This document shows, one piece after another, positions 60,303-64,000 of a stretch of DNA of 64,000 nt. Position 1 is the first letter of the stretch, and every line of letters starts with the position of its first letter. The stretch is from Dipteronia dyeriana (taxonomy: Eukaryota > Streptophyta > Magnoliopsida > Sapindales > Sapindaceae): contig CM065302.1 of NCBI GenBank assembly GCA_032871835.1, forward strand, positions 1,239,094-1,303,093, given 5' to 3'. Made by a program: the position numbers and the translations under genes. The notes beneath the pieces were generated by a model. That model was not told where the DNA came from. It worked only from the letters and a program-made list of their open reading frames with translations, and made no database searches.

Positions 60303-61789
60303 AAATTATGAGTACATCTATTTTTATAAGTAAACCTTTGTCTAATTTTTTTATTTTTAAATATTGATATAAACACTCTTCCTAATGTCAATAGTACCCT
60401 CATTGAAATAAAGATATTCATTTTAATACATATTGTTTATAAAACACTCTTAAATTATTATCACACACAGTTTTAATCCAATTTACTTTGGGAAATATCT
60501 TGAATGTAGGAGCCTTATAAAAGGGGATATGTGGAACTGTATATGAGATCAAGAGATTTTCAATATAGAATTCTTTTATTTATACAAAAAATTTATAAAA
60601 AAAAACTTATCGATATATACAACTATCTTAAAAAAAATACTTGTTAATATCTACTGCTATCGTTTTAAAAAAATTGTTTATTGATAGAGTTCATAATTAT
60701 ACATAAAAGAAAGACAAAAACAATATGATAATCATGTGATGATGAAAAAGTTTGATACTTGAAATAAAATTAGAGTTTAATTAGTATTTATCATAAAAAT
60801 TGAGGGTTTATCATAAGTTTTTTTTTAATAACGTAACTTTTTTTTAATAAATAAATATAATTGAAGATATGGATGTAATTAATGAGTGTATATAGTATTT
60901 GATTTATTTTTAATTAAAGTAATTTATCTTTATTAATAAATTTCTATGGAGATATTTTTGTAATTAATTTATAAAATATAGTTATACTAATAAGTTTGAT
61001 GGATGTGAATATCGACACCCTTTTTAATTCTATATAAGTGGTCTTTGTTTTGTTATTATAAATTTGAAATAAATTATATATCATTCGCTCGATTCTTTTC
61101 TATTATTTTCACATTGTTTTTAATTTTTAATATTTAAATATCTTTTTACAATTAAAATGCAAATATTATTCGGTCAATTCTTTTCTATTACTTTCACGTT
61201 CCTTTTAATTTTTAATTTTTAAATATCTTTTTAATTTTTAATTTTTAAATATCTTTTTAAAATGCAAATTTGATTTTATGTCATAGTATTAATTATGGTG
61301 GGGCAAAAGGGGCGAGGTCTCAATAGGTGAAGGCAACGGCAACACACCACTAGTTTCATTTTATAAAAGAAGAAAAAAAAAATCAATCTTTTCTTCTAAT
61401 GAATTTAAAATTAAGAATCAATTCTTAAAGTAAAACGATTTATAAAAAAGTACAAATAATATAATTCAAAAAAAGGTATAGTTTTTCTAACAACATTTGA
61501 GGCTGTTGGCATGAAATTAAAATTGAAATATCATGAGTATTTATATAATTAATTAATTTAAAAAATTATTTATCAACGTGTCAAATTGTGATTAGTGGAA
61601 AAACATTTGGCGGTATTGGTGTACACGGAATACTTTCTCGCCCACCGCTTTTGAAGACACATGACTCGTAACAAAACATAACACAATACAACTTCGTCTT
61701 CGATTTGTCTTCGTTTTCCAATTTTTCTTCTTACAAAAACCACCCAACCTCGAATCGTTTCGTTTATTTTCTCGAAACAATCGCGAAAA
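60303..61789. other. Intergenic region and promoter of the HIG1 gene
   Basis: No gene is seen. Bases 61086-61265 contain an imperfect tandem duplication of an approximately 80-bp AT-rich unit (TTCTTTTCTATTA..TTTCAC..AAATATCTTTTT). The DNA becomes GC-richer from about 61610, the likely core promoter and leader of the next gene. Confidence 0.55.
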
Positions 61790-63657
61790 ATGGGAGAGAC
61801 TAAGACCACCCTCCAATCTGCCAGGGAATGGGTCGTTGAACACAAGCTCAGAACCGTTGGTAACTTATTTTCTTTCTACTTCTTTTGACGATTCAATAGC
61901 ATGTGTTTTGGTTTTGGTTTTGGTTTTATTTTTTAGTGATTTGATTTGATTTTGTTTTTCTGTGAATAAAAGGGACTTTGTGGCTTAGCGGTATTGCGGG
62001 CTCGATCGCGTACAATTGGTCTCAACCCGGTATGAAAACCAGCGTCAAGATCATTCATGCTAGGTAAAATTTTGTTCCTTTGTTTTTCTATCTGTTTTTT
62101 TTTTTTGGGCTCAAGTTTTGATTTTTAATAATGTTGATTGATGGATTACATGTTTGTTTAATTACATTCAAATGGGTATGTTGGTTGGTTGTAAAATATC
62201 AAGAAAGTTGATTGTTTTGTGCTTGGTTGCTGATTTTTTTTTTTGAGAGATTGAATCTTTTGTTTAATTTTGGGAAATTGAATTTAACGTGAACTTTGTG
62301 TTTGTTATTTCTATCTGCCATCATATGATCCTTGATGTGATTAGTTTAATACACCTTGTTTCAATTCGCTGTGGATATGTGATATGCATCACATTTGACT
62401 TATGTTTTGCTGGCTTTCTTTTTCATGCCTCGTCCACATCCATGTCCATGTAGCTCTTCCTCTTATGCTTTTATTTACTTTAACGAATGGATACTCTGTG
62501 CTAACCCATTCTACATTATAGTATATCTCTCGTTTCGCCCATTTAGATTACACTTAACATGCATAGGAAGCCAATCTGGAAAAGGTGTCTTATTTCTGAT
62601 TCCTATGCATAACACATCATATTGGGGTAGATTTTTGATATGGATATCCTTCTAAAGGAAAGAGAACTTATGCCGAACAAGGCATTCTTTCTAATGAAAG
62701 ATTCTTTCGTGACTTACCTTTTACATTTTAAAAACTTCTTCATGAGCTAATGGATGAGCAGAAAACAGAACCTAGTGTTTTGAGATTGAAATAGAATGAC
62801 TTCATTATCCTCAAAATTTATAACTACATGCTCCAAAACAAGCACTATGGCGGCAGTCAAATAAAGAGCATAGCATTGTTGTGATGTACGATGGTTGTTT
62901 GTTCCAAATACCTGTAGGGTTTTTTGTTTGTTTGCTTGTTGATTTTATAGATAGAAGGAAAACTTGGTTAGACTTACGTTTATTTTGGATTTAATGGCAC
63001 GGTTGCCCGATTCGTGAACAATTCAGGGGGAAGCCATGCCATTAAGTCTTACTTTTAATAAGAAAGTTGATATAGGACTATTGGAATTGGTGGTTAATGA
63101 TTATCAAGGTTAAAGAAAGGTGATAAAGAAAGATTAATGCTGCTGGTTTTATCTTGGAGTTTATTTTGAAAAGTTAGGGATATCTTGAATATTGGAGAAG
63201 CTGATTTGAGAAGCTGTTTTTGCTCCCAACGTAAACTTAATCGTCGTTGTGGTAATGGGTGGTGTGCCCCATTGAAAGAGGGGGTTGTTTATGTGAGAGG
63301 GAGTGAGATTTGGCCAGTTCTGCGAGTCTAATTTTCAAAACTTGTTTAACCCATTGAACGTTTTATTGCCCGCTTTAAACTTACAGGTTTGTTGTTGAAG
63401 TCATAGACTCATACGTCTGTTAAATCCCCTTTGCTACAACGCTTGTTAGAACGTGTTCTGATGTTGCTTTCCTTCTTTTTGGCCTTACTAATCATTGTCA
63501 CCTTGTTAATTTCGGCTTCAGGTTGCATGCACAGGCCCTTACTCTTGCTGCCTTAGCTGGTGCTGCAGTGGTTGAATACTATGACCATAAATCCGGAACC
63601 AAGGTTGACCGATATGCGAAGTACCTCCCATCTGATTCATACACACACAAGGACTAA
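61790..63657 (+). CDS. HIG1-domain (hypoxia-responsive family) mitochondrial protein
   Basis: A small two-helix inner-membrane protein of the HIG1/RCF1 family; members act in assembly or stability of respiratory complex IV and supercomplexes. Three exons: 61790-61859, 61973-62063, 63522-63657, with consistent phases, 98 aa. It starts MGETKTTLQSAREWVVEHKL. The first membrane segment is about residues 23-41 (GTLWLSGIAGSIAYNW) and the second about residues 59-76 (TLAALAGAAVVEYY). Between them is KIIHARLHAQ, close to the QRRQ-type motif of RCF1/HIGD2 proteins (H-A-R-x3-Q kept). The C-terminal tail is charged and ends DSYTHKD. The second intron is 1.46 kb. Arabidopsis At3g05550, as recalled, is a hypoxia-responsive family gene in the matching gene order. 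Confidence 0.93.
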
Positions 63658-64000
63658 ACAAGTCTTATCATCCCCGCAGTTAACTGCGGGTTAACCGATT
63701 CTTTTTAGCAAGCCATATAGTGAATGGATTTTTTCAAGAATGTTTCATGTCAAGAGGCAGAGTATTTCCATTGCATTTTATTCATGGTTGTGATTGTTTT
63801 TTTGAGCATCATACTGTAGTATTAGTTCTTGCTGGCAACTTAAAGAAAAGTCAGTATTTTATTATGCAAACATAATAATAATGATAATGTAATTACATTG
63901 TTGATAACTAATGAGCTTTTCCATTGGAATTCAAGAAGAATGATCTAGGATGTCATTCCTGCCTTTTTGAGTGTATTGGTTGTTATATTTATAAATGGTT
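63658..64000 (+). other. 3' UTR and downstream flank of the HIG1 gene
   Basis: T-rich sequence with AATAATAATG-type elements near 63870 that could serve polyadenylation. No further gene starts before the window ends. Confidence 0.4.

Noticed and set aside
1..64000. An undescribed defence or biosynthetic gene cluster
   Set aside because: The host genes are unrelated housekeeping families with individual promoters and introns, and the rest is transposable elements. No functional cluster is supported.

Overview
The window is nuclear DNA of a flowering plant, most likely a eudicot. It is AT-rich, with spliceosomal introns (GT..AG), plant gene families and abundant transposable elements. I cannot name the species. 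Six host loci are recognisable. They are a proteasome ATPase (RPT5, +, 8826-12399), TCTP (-, 13638-14940), a decayed SURF6-type ribosome-biogenesis gene (-, about 16846-18600), an RFI2-like RING E3 ligase (+, 23298-27935), an SR30-like splicing factor (-, 29156-34240) and a HIG1-domain mitochondrial protein (+, 61790-63657). RPT5, TCTP, the RING gene and the HIG1 gene match, as I remember it, a run of neighbours on Arabidopsis chromosome 3 (At3g05530, At3g05540, At3g05545, At3g05550). The block therefore looks like ancient conserved microsynteny, with SURF6 and SR30 interleaved.

Layout. Positions 1-8440 hold the right end of a CACTA element, a 5'-truncated Ty1/copia remnant followed by a 100-bp hairpin, a TIR-bounded segment carrying gene-like DNA, and a long AT-rich gene-poor stretch. 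Positions 8449-23290 hold RPT5 (with a duplicated core promoter), TCTP, the SURF6 pseudogene, a deleted PIF/Harbinger transposon (18855-21565, TAA target duplication) and a Tourist-like MITE (22166-22585, TTA). Positions 23298-34600 hold the RING gene and the SR30-like gene, which converge.

Positions 36403-60302 form a nested transposon stack. I reconstructed it from target-site duplications at every level. A roughly 4-kb solo LTR (TSD CATAA) was invaded by a non-autonomous CACTA element (TSD TAA) and by a PIF/Harbinger element (TSD TTA). The Harbinger element was then invaded by a complete 11.8-kb Ty3/gypsy retrotransposon of Tat type (TSD ATCTC). That retrotransposon has two RNase H domains, an antisense extra reading frame and a primer-binding site matching tRNA-Asn. 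It accounts for nearly half of the stack. The HIG1 gene begins 1.5 kb beyond the stack.

The host genes share housekeeping themes (proteolysis, translation and growth, splicing, respiration) but are not an operon or a pathway. The least expected observations are a perfect 22-bp inverted duplication inside the SURF6 pseudogene, which looks like a template-switch mutation; mirrored TGGGCC elements in a tandemly duplicated RPT5 promoter; and the cleanly resolvable three-level insertion history. I found no CRISPR array, rRNA, functional tRNA or bacterial-type system. Gene models and alignments were made by eye. Statements about homologues rest on recalled family knowledge, not on a search.
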